This document shows, in pieces, positions 43,423-51,637 of a DNA stretch of 64,000 nt. Source of the DNA: Massilia sp. Bi118. Its GTDB lineage: Bacteria > Pseudomonadota > Gammaproteobacteria > Burkholderiales > Burkholderiaceae_D. The position numbers were made by a program, and so were the translations under genes. The stretch's first letter is position 1. Every line of letters starts with the position of its first letter. The stretch is from assembly GCF_918697865.1 (NCBI RefSeq), contig NZ_CAKKMV010000009.1, forward strand, positions 1 to 64,000. Reading direction: 5' to 3'. A model generated the notes under the pieces. It saw only the letters and a list, made by a program, of their open reading frames with translations, had not been told where the DNA came from and searched no databases.

Positions 43423-44769
43423 CTAGCGCAGCTTCTGCGGCGCTTCCATTTCCTTCTCGATTTCCCTACCCGTTTGCTCGATCCGCTCGATCGTCCGCGC
43501 ATCCGCCTCGTCCGGATGGGTGCTCACGATGCGCGGCGTGATCAGGACGATGGTCTCGGTCGAGCTGTTGATCTCTTCCTTGTTGGCGAACAGGTTGCCC
43601 ACGCCCGGGATGTCGCCGAGCAGGGGCACGCCGTTGCGGCGCTTGCCGGCGCTGGCCTTGATCAGGCCCGCGATCAGGATCGACTGGCCGTTCTCGGCCA
43701 CCAGCTGGGTGCTGACTTCGGTCGTCTTCTTGGACGGGATCCCGCCCAGCACCGAGCCCGAACTCACTTCCGGGCGCACGCGCAGGGTGATCCTGCCGTC
43801 GGCGTCGACGGTCGGGATCACGCGCAGGATCACGCCGGTTTCCAGAAACTGGATCGATTCGCTGGTGACGTTGTTGATGGTCGTGGTCAGGCGGTAGCCG
43901 AGCTTGTCGCCGATATTGGTCGAGGCTTCCTGATTTTCCAGCGTCAGCAGCTTGGGCGTGGCCAGGGTGCGCACGCGGCCCTTGTTGCTGAGGGCATTCA
44001 GGTAGACCTCGACGTTCTTGTTCACGTAGTTGAAGAACAGCCCGGGATTGGTCGGATTCGTCAGGCCGCCGATGCCGATGCGGTTGGTGCCGTCGGCGCT
44101 CAGGATCTTGCTCCAGTCGATGCCGAAGGTCTCGGTGTCGTCCAGCGTGATCTCGAGGATCTTCGCTTCGATCATGATCTGCTGCGGCTGCGAGTCGATC
44201 TCGCGCAGCAGCGCCACGATGCGCTTCATGCCTTCCGGCGTATCCTCGACCACCACCATGCGACGCCCCGGCATCACCGTCACCTTGCCGCCGCGGCCGA
44301 CGTGCTTGGCGAGGATGTCGGCCACCAGCTGCGGCTCCGAGTACAGCACCTTCAGCGCTTTCACTTCCATCTGCGCCGGCGCCGGACCTTCAAGCGCCCC
44401 CTGGGTCGGCGTGACGATCATGTAGCCCTTGTCGCGCGCGATCACCTGGTAGCCGCCGGCTTCGGCGATCGCGTAGATGGCCTGGTGCGGCGTCATGTCG
44501 TACAGGCTGACGGCGACGTTGCCACCCACGCCCTTGCCGAGCACGATGTTGATGCGCTCGTGCCGCGAGATCATTTCGAACAGCTCGGCGATCGGGGTGT
44601 CGCGGAACACGAAGGAGCTGGCGCCGCCGGTGGCGGCAGCGGGCGCGCCGTTGGCGCCGGGCGTGGCCGGTGGGCTGAGCGGCGCCTGGCCGGTGGCGGC
44701 GTGCGCGCTGCCGAAGGCGCAGGCCGCAGCCGTCGCCAGGAATAGTCGTTTCATGCTCGTCTTCTTCAT
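43423..44769 (-). CDS. mshL: Secretin of the MSHA-like pilus (MshL/PilQ type)
   Basis: Secretins form the outer membrane pore through which the pilus passes. I chose the ATG at 44769, coupled by ATGA to the previous gene; the 448-residue protein has a signal peptide ending GSAHA. Residues about 45-110 form an STN/N0-type domain (FVFRDTPIAELFEMISRHER) and residues 130-200 an N1-like domain. The secretin core starts around residue 210. It includes NIGDKLGYRLTTTINNVTSE and VPLLGDIPGVGNLFANKEEI. At 448 residues it is short compared with PilQ, as MshL usually is. It is the last gene of the operon. Confidence 0.9.
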   Translation of the reverse strand: MKKTSMKRLFLATAAACAFGSAHAATGQAPLSPPATPGANGAPAAATGGASSFVFRDTPIAELFEMISRHERINIVLGKGVGGNVAVSLYDMTPHQAIYAIAEAGGYQVIARDKGYMIVTPTQGALEGPAPAQMEVKALKVLYSEPQLVADILAKHVGRGGKVTVMPGRRMVVVEDTPEGMKRIVALLREIDSQPQQIMIEAKILEITLDDTETFGIDWSKILSADGTNRIGIGGLTNPTNPGLFFNYVNKNVEVYLNALSNKGRVRTLATPKLLTLENQEASTNIGDKLGYRLTTTINNVTSESIQFLETGVILRVIPTVDADGRITLRVRPEVSSGSVLGGIPSKKTTEVSTQLVAENGQSILIAGLIKASAGKRRNGVPLLGDIPGVGNLFANKEEINSSTETIVLITPRIVSTHPDEADARTIERIEQTGREIEKEMEAPQKLR

Positions 44770-45095
44770 TTGTATTCCATCCGCTCCAGCGCCAGTTCGC
44801 TTTTCGCGCCACCCCTGGTGGCCAGCGTGACGCTGCGTTCGCGTATCTTGACGACCCGGTAGTCGCCGAACCATTCGCCTTCCGCCAGGATGTGGCCGCT
44901 GATGTTGGCCAGCGACTGGCCTGGCGCCACCATGATCGCGCGCAGCTGCGGCCGCACAGCCGGTTCGGCCGGCGCCTGGGCTTGCGCGTCCGTGGGGATG
45001 CGTGCGGGCAGGGCGGGGCGGGCAAACGGATCGCGCCCGGCCTGCGCCGGCGCGGCGGCCAGTATCGCCAGGGCGGCGAGGATCAGGTACTTCAT
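44766..45095 (-). CDS. mshK: PilP/MshK-like small periplasmic protein
   Basis: This 109-residue protein has a signal peptide (MKYLILAALAILAAAPAQA) and then RDPFARPALPA, the PilP/GspC-like motif RDPF. A beta-rich end follows (ISGHILAEGEWFGDYRVVKI). PilP-type proteins tie the inner membrane PilN/O complex to the secretin. The start at 45095 follows GGAG and lies 4 bp inside the previous gene's end. Gene symbol by position and pattern within the locus; similarity to MshK itself is an inference. Confidence 0.7.
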   Translation of the reverse strand: MKYLILAALAILAAAPAQAGRDPFARPALPARIPTDAQAQAPAEPAVRPQLRAIMVAPGQSLANISGHILAEGEWFGDYRVVKIRERSVTLATRGGAKSELALERMEYK

Positions 45096-45658
45096 GGCTT
45101 CTTCTCCTGCGGCCGGAATGCGGCGATGCGGATTTTCATGTCGACCTGGCCGGGCGCCTGCGCAGCATGCATGTCGAAGCTGGCGATCGACAGACCGGCC
45201 GGCGATTTTTCGATGGCCTGCATCCACGCCAGCAGATTCGCATAGCTGCCGCTGGCATCGATGTCGAAGCCGGCTTCGGTGAAGGACAGGACCTGCTGTT
45301 CCGGTGCCGGCTGTGCACTGTGCAGGCGCAGGCCGTGGGCCTGGGCCAGGGCGCCGATCTCGCCGAGCACGCTCACCGTCTGCTGCGTGGCGCTGCGTCC
45401 GGGAACGCCGCCGGCGCGCTGCACGAGTGCGCGCGTGTCGGTGTCGAGGGCGGCCAGCTGCGCGGCCAGCAGGCGCGGATCGCCGGCCGCCGTTTCCAGG
45501 GTCGCCTGTTCGGCGCGCACCGAGCGCAGGGTCGCCAGCGGGGCGCGCAGCGCGTAGAACCACAGTGCGGCGGCGACAATCAAGAGCACACCGCCGCCCA
45601 GCAGGTGCAATTGGCGCGCCGGCATGGCGCCGGCCTTACGGAGCCAGTCCTGCTTCAT
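45092..45658 (-). CDS. mshJ: PilO/MshJ-like inner membrane protein
   Basis: The 188-residue bitopic protein has one transmembrane helix (LLGGGVLLIVAAALWFYAL, residues about 20-38). A coiled-coil stretch (LRSVRAEQATLETAAGDPRL) and a periplasmic ferredoxin-like domain (VLSFTEAGFDIDASGSYANL) follow, the standard PilO layout. It forms the alignment complex with the PilN-like protein. The start overlaps the end of the PilN-like gene by 4 bp. Confidence 0.82.
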   Translation of the reverse strand: MKQDWLRKAGAMPARQLHLLGGGVLLIVAAALWFYALRAPLATLRSVRAEQATLETAAGDPRLLAAQLAALDTDTRALVQRAGGVPGRSATQQTVSVLGEIGALAQAHGLRLHSAQPAPEQQVLSFTEAGFDIDASGSYANLLAWMQAIEKSPAGLSIASFDMHAAQAPGQVDMKIRIAAFRPQEKKP

Positions 45659-46302
45659 GGCGTCTCCTTGCGTTTCACCAGTGTCGCGGCGGCGCCGAAG
45701 GCCACCGCGCCGCCTTCTTCAGCCGGCGCCTCGCTGCTGTTCAGGAAGCGCACCTGGCCCAGCCCCGGGTGCGCCGCCAGCGCACCCAGGAAGTCGGTCA
45801 TCGCGCGATGGTCGAGCGCCTGGCCGGACAGTTCGAAATGGCTGGCGAGCTGCCAGGTCTGCGGCTGCCCCTGCGCCTGGTTACTGCGCACGGTCCCCGG
45901 CGGCAGGGGCGAGGGCAGCGGTTCGCGCAGCGCTTCCCGCGTGCGGACGAAGCGCAGCTGTTCGATCCAGACCTTGTCGTTGAGGGTGCCGTCGAGCACA
46001 CGCGCCAGGCTGGCCGTGTCGCCGGCGCCGCGCAGCAGCGCCAGCGCGTCGACGTCGCCGGCCAGGGCATCCTTGCGCTGCTGCGCGCCGATCAACTGGG
46101 TGCGCAGCGTCCCGGCCAGCGCCGAATCGCTGCGCATGCGGTCGAGCTGCGGGGTTTCCATGGCCACGCGCCAGCGCAGCAGCATGCTGGCGCCGCCGCC
46201 GGCGACGGCCAGCACCGCCAGCGCGGCGCCGTAGGCCGCCAGCGTACGCCGTACCCGCTGCGCATCGCGGTAACTGCGCGGGATCATGTCGATATCAGCC
46301 AT
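45655..46302 (-). CDS. PilN-like inner membrane protein
   Basis: The 215-residue product starts MADIDMIPRSYRDAQRVRRT. The short IDMIP motif is the PilN-type peptide that docks into the actin-like PilM protein, and the next gene upstream encodes such a protein. One transmembrane helix (residues about 24-42) is followed by a coiled coil and a periplasmic domain. The start lies 8 bp inside the PilM-like gene. In classical MSHA loci this function is combined in MshI or a separate gene, so no msh symbol is assigned. Confidence 0.8.
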   Translation of the reverse strand: MADIDMIPRSYRDAQRVRRTLAAYGAALAVLAVAGGGASMLLRWRVAMETPQLDRMRSDSALAGTLRTQLIGAQQRKDALAGDVDALALLRGAGDTASLARVLDGTLNDKVWIEQLRFVRTREALREPLPSPLPPGTVRSNQAQGQPQTWQLASHFELSGQALDHRAMTDFLGALAAHPGLGQVRFLNSSEAPAEEGGAVAFGAAATLVKRKETP

Positions 46303-47419
46303 GGCTTCTCCCGCGCAGGGCCAGCCCGGCTGCCAATGCAATGCCCTGCGCGACTGTAAAGGTTGGTGTGAAAGAGGGCGCCGTGCGGAAGGCGCGGAAC
46401 GGGTCGAGGATCTCGACCGGCAGCCGCACCAGCTCCTCCATGCGTGGCCGGATGTGCGGATAGCGCGCCACGCTGCCGTTCAGGTAGACCCGGCTCAGGG
46501 CGCTGCCGCGCGTGCGCGAGGCGACGTACACCTGGGTGCGCACCAGTTCTTCCGCCAGCGCGGCGAATTCCTGGTAGAGGATTTCGCGGATCGTGCGGCC
46601 GATGTCGGTCTGCGGCCCGGCGCCCGGTTGCGGCACGCGCTCGGCGCTGCCGACGCCATGCTCGCGCAGCAGCGTCAGCGCCACCTCGGGGCTCAGGCCG
46701 AGCGCCCGCGCCAGCTTGTCGACCAGCTGGGCCTCGCCGAAGTCGACCTCGCGGTCGAGCATCAGGCGGCGGCCCCAGATCACGGTGAGGAAGCTCTTGC
46801 TGGCGCCGAAGTTGACCAGCAGGACCGACTGCTCGTAGTCTTCCTGCATCGCCGCCAGCAGGCGCGCGATGGCGGCCGGTCCGATATCCAGGGCCACCGG
46901 CTCCAGGCCGGCGCCGCGCAGGGCATCGAGGTAGGCGTGGACGTGCGTGTTCGAAGCCACGGCCGCCAGCACCTGGCGTTCCGAACTGGATGCGTCGGCG
47001 CTGCGCACCTGGTAATAGTCGACCACCGATTCGAGCGCGGCGGCGCCGAGCTGGTCGCGCACGACCTTCGCCACCGCCTGCTGTTCGCTCTGCCCGGCCG
47101 CGACGTGCACCGTCAGCGGCAGGATGCGCACCTCGGACGGCGGCAGCGCGGCCACCACGCGCCGTCCTGTAAAGTCGCCGCCGGCCAGCGCCTCGCGCAC
47201 CAGGTTTTTCAGGGCGCGCGGGTCGGCCAGCAACTGGGCGCGTTCGAGCGGGTAGGGCAGGGAGACCGCGGCGCGCACCAGCGGCGCCGCGCCGGCTTGC
47301 GCGCCGTCTTCTTCGATCTGCAGCATGTTCAGGCGCTGGGCCGCGAAGTCGACGCCGATCGGCGCACCGGACTTGCCCGCCGCCGCTTTCCCGAACAGGC
47401 TGCGCAAACTCGCCATCAT
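46295..47419 (-). CDS. mshI: PilM/MshI-like actin-fold protein
   Basis: The 374-residue cytosolic protein has an actin-like ATPase fold of the PilM/MshI type. It starts MMASLRSLFGKAAAGKSGAP, then IGVDFAAQRLNMLQIEEDG (phosphate-binding loop region). It continues to SVLLVNFGASKSFLTVIWG (phosphate 2) and SRVYLNGSVARYPHIRPRM (adenosine loop). It recruits the PilN-type protein to the inner membrane platform. The first ATG overlaps the stop of the GGDEF gene (ATGATGA), so translation is coupled. Confidence 0.82.
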   Translation of the reverse strand: MMASLRSLFGKAAAGKSGAPIGVDFAAQRLNMLQIEEDGAQAGAAPLVRAAVSLPYPLERAQLLADPRALKNLVREALAGGDFTGRRVVAALPPSEVRILPLTVHVAAGQSEQQAVAKVVRDQLGAAALESVVDYYQVRSADASSSERQVLAAVASNTHVHAYLDALRGAGLEPVALDIGPAAIARLLAAMQEDYEQSVLLVNFGASKSFLTVIWGRRLMLDREVDFGEAQLVDKLARALGLSPEVALTLLREHGVGSAERVPQPGAGPQTDIGRTIREILYQEFAALAEELVRTQVYVASRTRGSALSRVYLNGSVARYPHIRPRMEELVRLPVEILDPFRAFRTAPSFTPTFTVAQGIALAAGLALRGRSHG

Positions 47420-48573
47420 GCGGATTCCCCCTTCGGCTGGCCGCACAGGATCGTGTCGCCGCCCGCGCGCTTGGCCTGGTACAGCAGTTCGTCGGCCAGC
47501 CGGTAGGCCTGGTCGAAGGACGGGCAATCGCGCACCGGGAGGGCGATCAGGCCCAGGCTGACGGTCGGCGCCGCGGCGCCGGGCAGCGGGCTGTCCATCT
47601 TGGCCGTCACCGAGGCCAGCGCCGCGCCGATCCGCGCCGGCACCTCCGGTCCGCACATCAGCAGGGCGAACTCGTCGCCGCCGAGGCGGGCCAGGTATTC
47701 GTCGGCGCCCGACAGGTGAGAGAAGGCGGCTTGCACCGCGCGCAGGACGGCGTCGCCGCGGCTGTGGCCGAAGGTGTCGTTGATGGCCTTGAAGCGGTCG
47801 ATATCGAACAGGCCGAAATAGCTTTGCACGCCGGCCGCGTGATGGCGGGCGACGGCGCGCTCGAAGTCGCGCTCGATGTGGCGGCGGTTCCAGGCGCCGG
47901 TGAGATGATCGCGGTTGAGCATTTCGGTCAGGTCGCGCTGCGCCTGCTCGAGGCGGAAGCGCAGCGCCAGGTCGTGCTTGCGCACGCCCAGCGCACGCGC
48001 CACCAGCGCCAGCGAGATCAGCGCCGCGATCAGCATCAGGCATTGCAGCACCCACAGGTCGAGCGTGGCAAAGCGCACGCGGCTCAGCCAGGTCGAGGCG
48101 GTGAACATCAGGTAGATCGCGCCAATGGTCAGCACCGCTTCGCGCAGCCCCCACGGCACCACCGGCACCAGCATGATCAGCACCGCCACGCTCAGCAGCA
48201 GGATCGCGTGCAGCTGGCCGGACTGCTGCGCCAGCAGCACCAGCGAGGAGCCGCAGGCGACCAGCAGCAGCATCGCCAGCAGATACAGTTCGCGCAGGTG
48301 GCTCACCTTCCCGCTCGACAGGCCGATGTGCAGCGCGAGCGCGCACAGCAGCGAATAGGTGTAGGTGTAGGAGCTGCCCAGCTTGAAGGCGGCGCACATG
48401 GTCGTGGCCAGGCCCAGGTAGAGCAGGGCCACGAAGCTGAGCAGGGCCACGCCGCGGCGCGTCTCCTCGGTGATCACCGGCTCGGCGTATTCGCGCAGGC
48501 CGGGCGCGCGGAAGGCCGTGCATGACCATGCGCTGGACAGTTCGTTCATCATTGTCGCTGCTGGTATCTTCAT
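47416..48573 (-). CDS. Membrane-bound diguanylate cyclase (GGDEF) within the pilus operon
   Basis: GGDEF proteins synthesise cyclic-di-GMP from two GTP. From the ATG at 48573 the protein has 385 residues: six hydrophobic helices (residues about 35-200), a short coiled coil, then the GGDEF domain. The active-site motif RLGGDEFALLM near residue 297 is intact. Substrate-binding DIDRFKAINDTFGHSRGD is also normal. The inhibitory RxxD site, five residues upstream of GGDEF, is replaced by GADE, so product feedback should be weak. It sits between the last pilin gene and the mshI-like gene, transcribed with them. Starts at 48552 or 48549 are alternatives. Confidence 0.9.
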   Translation of the reverse strand: MKIPAATMMNELSSAWSCTAFRAPGLREYAEPVITEETRRGVALLSFVALLYLGLATTMCAAFKLGSSYTYTYSLLCALALHIGLSSGKVSHLRELYLLAMLLLVACGSSLVLLAQQSGQLHAILLLSVAVLIMLVPVVPWGLREAVLTIGAIYLMFTASTWLSRVRFATLDLWVLQCLMLIAALISLALVARALGVRKHDLALRFRLEQAQRDLTEMLNRDHLTGAWNRRHIERDFERAVARHHAAGVQSYFGLFDIDRFKAINDTFGHSRGDAVLRAVQAAFSHLSGADEYLARLGGDEFALLMCGPEVPARIGAALASVTAKMDSPLPGAAAPTVSLGLIALPVRDCPSFDQAYRLADELLYQAKRAGGDTILCGQPKGESA

Positions 48574-48587
48574 GATCGTCACTCGTT

Positions 48588-49574
48588 TCAGTTGCAACGC
48601 TCGTAGTAGTTGACGGTCAGCTGGGGGCCGTCGGAGTCGCCGCTTGTGAATGCGGCGAAGCGCGACTTGTTCAGGTTGGTCGGTTTGAGCAGTACGCCGT
48701 TGTTCGGCAAGGTTCCATCCATCCAACCGGCAACCAGGGCATCGAGGCGCGGGAAGTAGTAATAGCCGTCGAGACCAATCAGGCTGCTGTCGATGGATAC
48801 GGTCGCAACATCGCCGCCAGGTTTGGACCAGGGCAGAGACCAGACCGCCGTCTCTGGATCCCAGGCGCTGGTAATACGCTGGATGTCGAGCTGGCGGGTA
48901 GATAGCGGAGTAAATTCGCCGCTGATGCGCTTGAGTCTGAGAGTGGCATCCCTGACCAGCGCGTTGCGCGGCAAGGCAGTCAGGTTGAAGCGCAGCAGGC
49001 CATAGGATTGGTCGCCGAGACCGTTATCGGTCAACTCCATGTACGCCATCGTGCCTTGCGGCGTCGTGTTGGTGGTCGAGATGGTGGTATTGGCGCCGGC
49101 GCCGTTGCCGCTGATCGTGGTCGTCCGCAAGTTGGTGAGGTTGTAGCGGTACACGGTGCGCACGATCCGCTGCGATCCTGCCGGTGTCGCGGTGGTGGCG
49201 CTGCTGACGTCGACCGTGATGCTGTTCTTGTCGTTGTTGCTGTTGTTGCCGACGACGGAAATGCCGTTCAAGGTCATGGTGCCGACCAGGTCGGCCGCCG
49301 TGGTGCCGACGCTGCCCTTGGCCAGGTTGTAGCGGTACAGCGAGGTCGGGTTGAAGGTGGCGGCGTGGCTGTCGCAGTTCGTCTTGTTGTTGTTCCAGCG
49401 CGCCAGGTTGACGGCCGACTCGGCCAGGTAACGCGCGACCTCGATGTCGTATTCGGCGTCGACATTGGTGACGTTCATGCCGGCATCGCGCGTCATCGCA
49501 TAGGCCATGGCGCCAACGGCCACCAGGGTCAGCGCCACCGGCAGCAGCAGGAAACCATCCGTTCGCCGGATCAT
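48588..49574 (-). CDS. PilX/MshP-like minor pilin with a DNRLRE/CBM-like C-terminal domain
   Basis: The 328-residue protein opens MIRRTDGFLLLPVALTLVAV, a class III-like pilin N-terminus with a hydrophobic helix, though the usual Glu5 is missing and replaced by Leu. Residues about 40-165 are Asn- and Thr-rich. Residues about 170-328 resemble the DNRLRE/CBM96 fold found in secreted carbohydrate-active and surface proteins: SYGLLRFNLTALPRNALVRD, then ITSAWDPETAVWSLP. Such a domain at a pilus tip would be an adhesin or glycan-binding module. Its start shares one base with the upstream gene. Confidence 0.65.
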   Translation of the reverse strand: MIRRTDGFLLLPVALTLVAVGAMAYAMTRDAGMNVTNVDAEYDIEVARYLAESAVNLARWNNNKTNCDSHAATFNPTSLYRYNLAKGSVGTTAADLVGTMTLNGISVVGNNSNNDKNSITVDVSSATTATPAGSQRIVRTVYRYNLTNLRTTTISGNGAGANTTISTTNTTPQGTMAYMELTDNGLGDQSYGLLRFNLTALPRNALVRDATLRLKRISGEFTPLSTRQLDIQRITSAWDPETAVWSLPWSKPGGDVATVSIDSSLIGLDGYYYFPRLDALVAGWMDGTLPNNGVLLKPTNLNKSRFAAFTSGDSDGPQLTVNYYERCN

Positions 49575-49978
49575 CAGCGCGGCCCTCCGGCGCGGACCGT
49601 GGCCACGGCGGTGGCGCTGGCGCCGCCGCGCGTCAGGGTCAGGCTGACCTGCACTAGCTGCTGGCCGACGGCGTTGACCGGCATGGTCTGGCTGAAGGCC
49701 GTCACCGAGTCGGCCAGGGTGCTCGTCACCGTGCCGTTCGTCTCGATCAGCTTGCCGCCGCTGACGGTGTAATTGGTGGTCGGCGCGCCGCCACGCAACT
49801 GGGCGGCAATGCGCTGCACCGCGAAGTCGGCCTGGCGTTCCAGCTCGAAACGCGGACCGGTGTGGCTGGAGGCGGCCGCCGTTGTGCTCACCAGCCCGAC
49901 CAGCGGCACCATGATCGCCGCCGTGAGGGCCAGCGCCAGTAGCAGTTCGATCAGGCTGAAGCCGGATTGACGCTTCAT
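49574..49978 (-). CDS. PilW/MshO-like minor pilin
   Basis: This is a 134-residue prepilin. The N-terminus KRQSGFSLIELLLALALTAA carries the prepilin peptidase site G/FSLIE and the hydrophobic assembly helix with Glu5. The rest is short (RFELERQADFAVQRIAAQLR, then a beta-rich end). It is one of five tandem pilin-like genes and overlaps both neighbours (4 bp upstream, 1 bp downstream). Minor pilins of this type start assembly at the tip. Confidence 0.82.
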   Translation of the reverse strand: MKRQSGFSLIELLLALALTAAIMVPLVGLVSTTAAASSHTGPRFELERQADFAVQRIAAQLRGGAPTTNYTVSGGKLIETNGTVTSTLADSVTAFSQTMPVNAVGQQLVQVSLTLTRGGASATAVATVRAGGPR

Positions 49979-50376
49979 GGCGCCACCAGCGAGGTGAAGG
50001 AATAGCTGGTGTCGGGCGACACCACGTCCACGCGCAGCAGTGCGGTCGCGCTGGCAGTCACGCCAAAGCCGTCCTGTTTGTAGACGTCGATATAGACCCG
50101 GCGCTCGACGCAGCCGCCGTCCGCGTTCTCGGAATAGCTGGTCTTCTGGTTGCCGTTCTGCGCCGCCAGCAGCTTGTCATACGGTTCGGCCAGTACCGCT
50201 TCCATCTTGTCGCGCATGCAGCGCAATGCCTTCGCGCGGGTCGGTGCGGCACTGGCCGCCGCCAGTCCGTTCTGGATGGCGTTGGCTGCCGGCAGGGCGC
50301 ACAGCGCCAGCAGCAGGACGGCGACCAGCACCTCGATATAGGCAAACCCGGTCGCGGGATCGGCGGCGCGTTTCAC
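49975..50376 (-). CDS. PilV/MshD-like minor pilin
   Basis: This is a 133-residue prepilin with an unusual signal: MKRAADPATGFAYIEVLVAV, where the cleavage site is G/FAYIE. Glu5 is kept and the expected FTLIE or FSLIE is changed. A hydrophobic helix follows, then a globular part with two cysteines (LRCMRDKMEAVL; GGCVERRVYIDV). It overlaps the flanking genes by 4 bp on each side. The product is likely a minor subunit of the tip complex. Confidence 0.8.
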   Translation of the reverse strand: MKRAADPATGFAYIEVLVAVLLLALCALPAANAIQNGLAAASAAPTRAKALRCMRDKMEAVLAEPYDKLLAAQNGNQKTSYSENADGGCVERRVYIDVYKQDGFGVTASATALLRVDVVSPDTSYSFTSLVAP

Positions 50377-50936
50377 AGCGTGACCCTGCCGGTCGTCTTG
50401 TCGACCGTGACAGTGCGCTGCACGGCGCCAAGCTGCAGGCGCACCACGCCGTCGGCGCTGAGCGCGGACGTGCTGACCTTGCCCTTGACGAAATTGACGT
50501 CGACCGGGCTACCGTCGGCGCCGAAAGTGACGTCGGTGGTGGTGTCGCTACCGTAGATGAACACCGAGCTGGCGACGACCGCGCGCGTGGCGGCGTTGCC
50601 GGCCAGCGTGATGCGATAGGGGACTTTGTCGACAGGGTGCATGACGGGGTTATTGATATCTTCGTCAACGGTCGTCGTGCCGGCGAGGCGGTAGACGCGG
50701 ACCGTTTGCTTGACCGGATCGATCTCGGCCACGTGGTACTTGCCGGTGCGCGCCGCTTCGCGCTGGGCGAAGCGGATGGCGTGGGCGATTTCGACGGCGG
50801 CCGCGTCGGCGACGGCGGGCGACACCGAGGTCGCCTGGGGTATTGCGATGGCCGCCACCAGGGCGATGATGGCGATGACGGCCAGCAGTTCTACCAGCGT
50901 GACACCGGCATGCCGAAGGGCAGGGCGAGGTGGCAC
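50373..50936 (-). CDS. GspH/MshC-like minor pilin
   Basis: The 187-residue prepilin starts MPPRPALRHAGVTLVELLAV; the peptidase site is G/VTLVE. The long hydrophobic helix continues IAIIALVAAIAIPQ, then a globular domain typical of GspH/FimT-type minor pilins (IAHAIRFAQREAARTGKYHV near residue 50). It follows the major pilin gene by 16 bp. A tip-initiation function is likely by analogy. Confidence 0.83.
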   Translation of the reverse strand: MPPRPALRHAGVTLVELLAVIAIIALVAAIAIPQATSVSPAVADAAAVEIAHAIRFAQREAARTGKYHVAEIDPVKQTVRVYRLAGTTTVDEDINNPVMHPVDKVPYRITLAGNAATRAVVASSVFIYGSDTTTDVTFGADGSPVDVNFVKGKVSTSALSADGVVRLQLGAVQRTVTVDKTTGRVTL

Positions 50937-50952
50937 GGTGGTGAAGGTTGCT

Positions 50953-51513
50953 TTATTTATCCGACAGCTTGGTTTTGCCGTCGCGGGCCAGCCTGGTGGT
51001 ATTGATTTGGGTCTTGCCGTTCACGTTGACGAAACGCCAGCCTTTAGTAGTGGCATCGTCAGCCGCTTGGTCGGTGTCGCTAGTCGCAATGGTTACGTCG
51101 GCGGCATTCGTGATCGGCTCGACCGGGATTGCACGCATGTACGGACCATAGCTGTAACCAGGCGATGCAATGCTGCAAACGTGACCGGTGGCGTCAGTAA
51201 ACTGGGTCATTTGTTCCGTGAAGGTTGCTGCCTGGCCGGCAGTGCCTTTGCCGGCAGTGCCGGTGCATGCCGGTGCGGTGCCGGTGCCGAAAGTGCTCGG
51301 ATAAGTATTGTTATGCTGGATGCGGTACAACTCGACCGCAGAACGCATGGTCGTCAAGTTAGCAATGGCCGCCGACTCCTGCGCATCGCCCGAGGTATTC
51401 GAAAACTGCGGAATCGCAATCGCCGCCAGGATCGCAATGATGATCACGACGATCAGAAGTTCGATAAGTGTGAAGCCCTTGGCGGCGCGACGGCGGAAGG
51501 TGGTGGTCGTCAT
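50953..51513 (-). CDS. Major pilin candidate (MshA/GspG-like)
   Basis: The 186-residue prepilin has the ideal peptidase site KG/FTLIELLIVVIIIAILAA with Glu5, then IPQFSNTSGDAQESAAIANL typical of MSHA-type and GspG-type main subunits. Two cysteines (APACTGTAG; GHVCSIAS) could form a disulfide loop in the C-terminal part. The gene is first in the pilin group and is preceded by a low-GC gap of 124 bp, so it may have its own promoter. Being first and canonical, it is the best candidate for the main filament subunit. Confidence 0.85.
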   Translation of the reverse strand: MTTTTFRRRAAKGFTLIELLIVVIIIAILAAIAIPQFSNTSGDAQESAAIANLTTMRSAVELYRIQHNNTYPSTFGTGTAPACTGTAGKGTAGQAATFTEQMTQFTDATGHVCSIASPGYSYGPYMRAIPVEPITNAADVTIATSDTDQAADDATTKGWRFVNVNGKTQINTTRLARDGKTKLSDK

Positions 51514-51548
51514 GATTTTTGTAATGAAATGGATTCAGCGCCAGAGGC

Positions 51549-51563
51549 GCAAATGCTTAACCT
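51549..51563 (-). promoter_or_regulatory. Possible sigma-54 promoter upstream of the pilin gene
   Basis: Read leftward the sequence AGGTTAAGCATTTGC has GG and GC spaced by exactly 10 nt and the TTGC end of the -24/-12 consensus; the CAC part is poorly matched. Transcription would begin about 25 bp before the pilin ATG. Pilin genes are often RpoN-dependent, but the score by eye is only moderate. Confidence 0.3.
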
Positions 51564-51637
51564 AGTGCAACGAAGAGTAACATGAACGTCTACTACTTTA
51601 ATTGCCCAGCCGCATTAAGTTTTACAACTTGTCTTTT

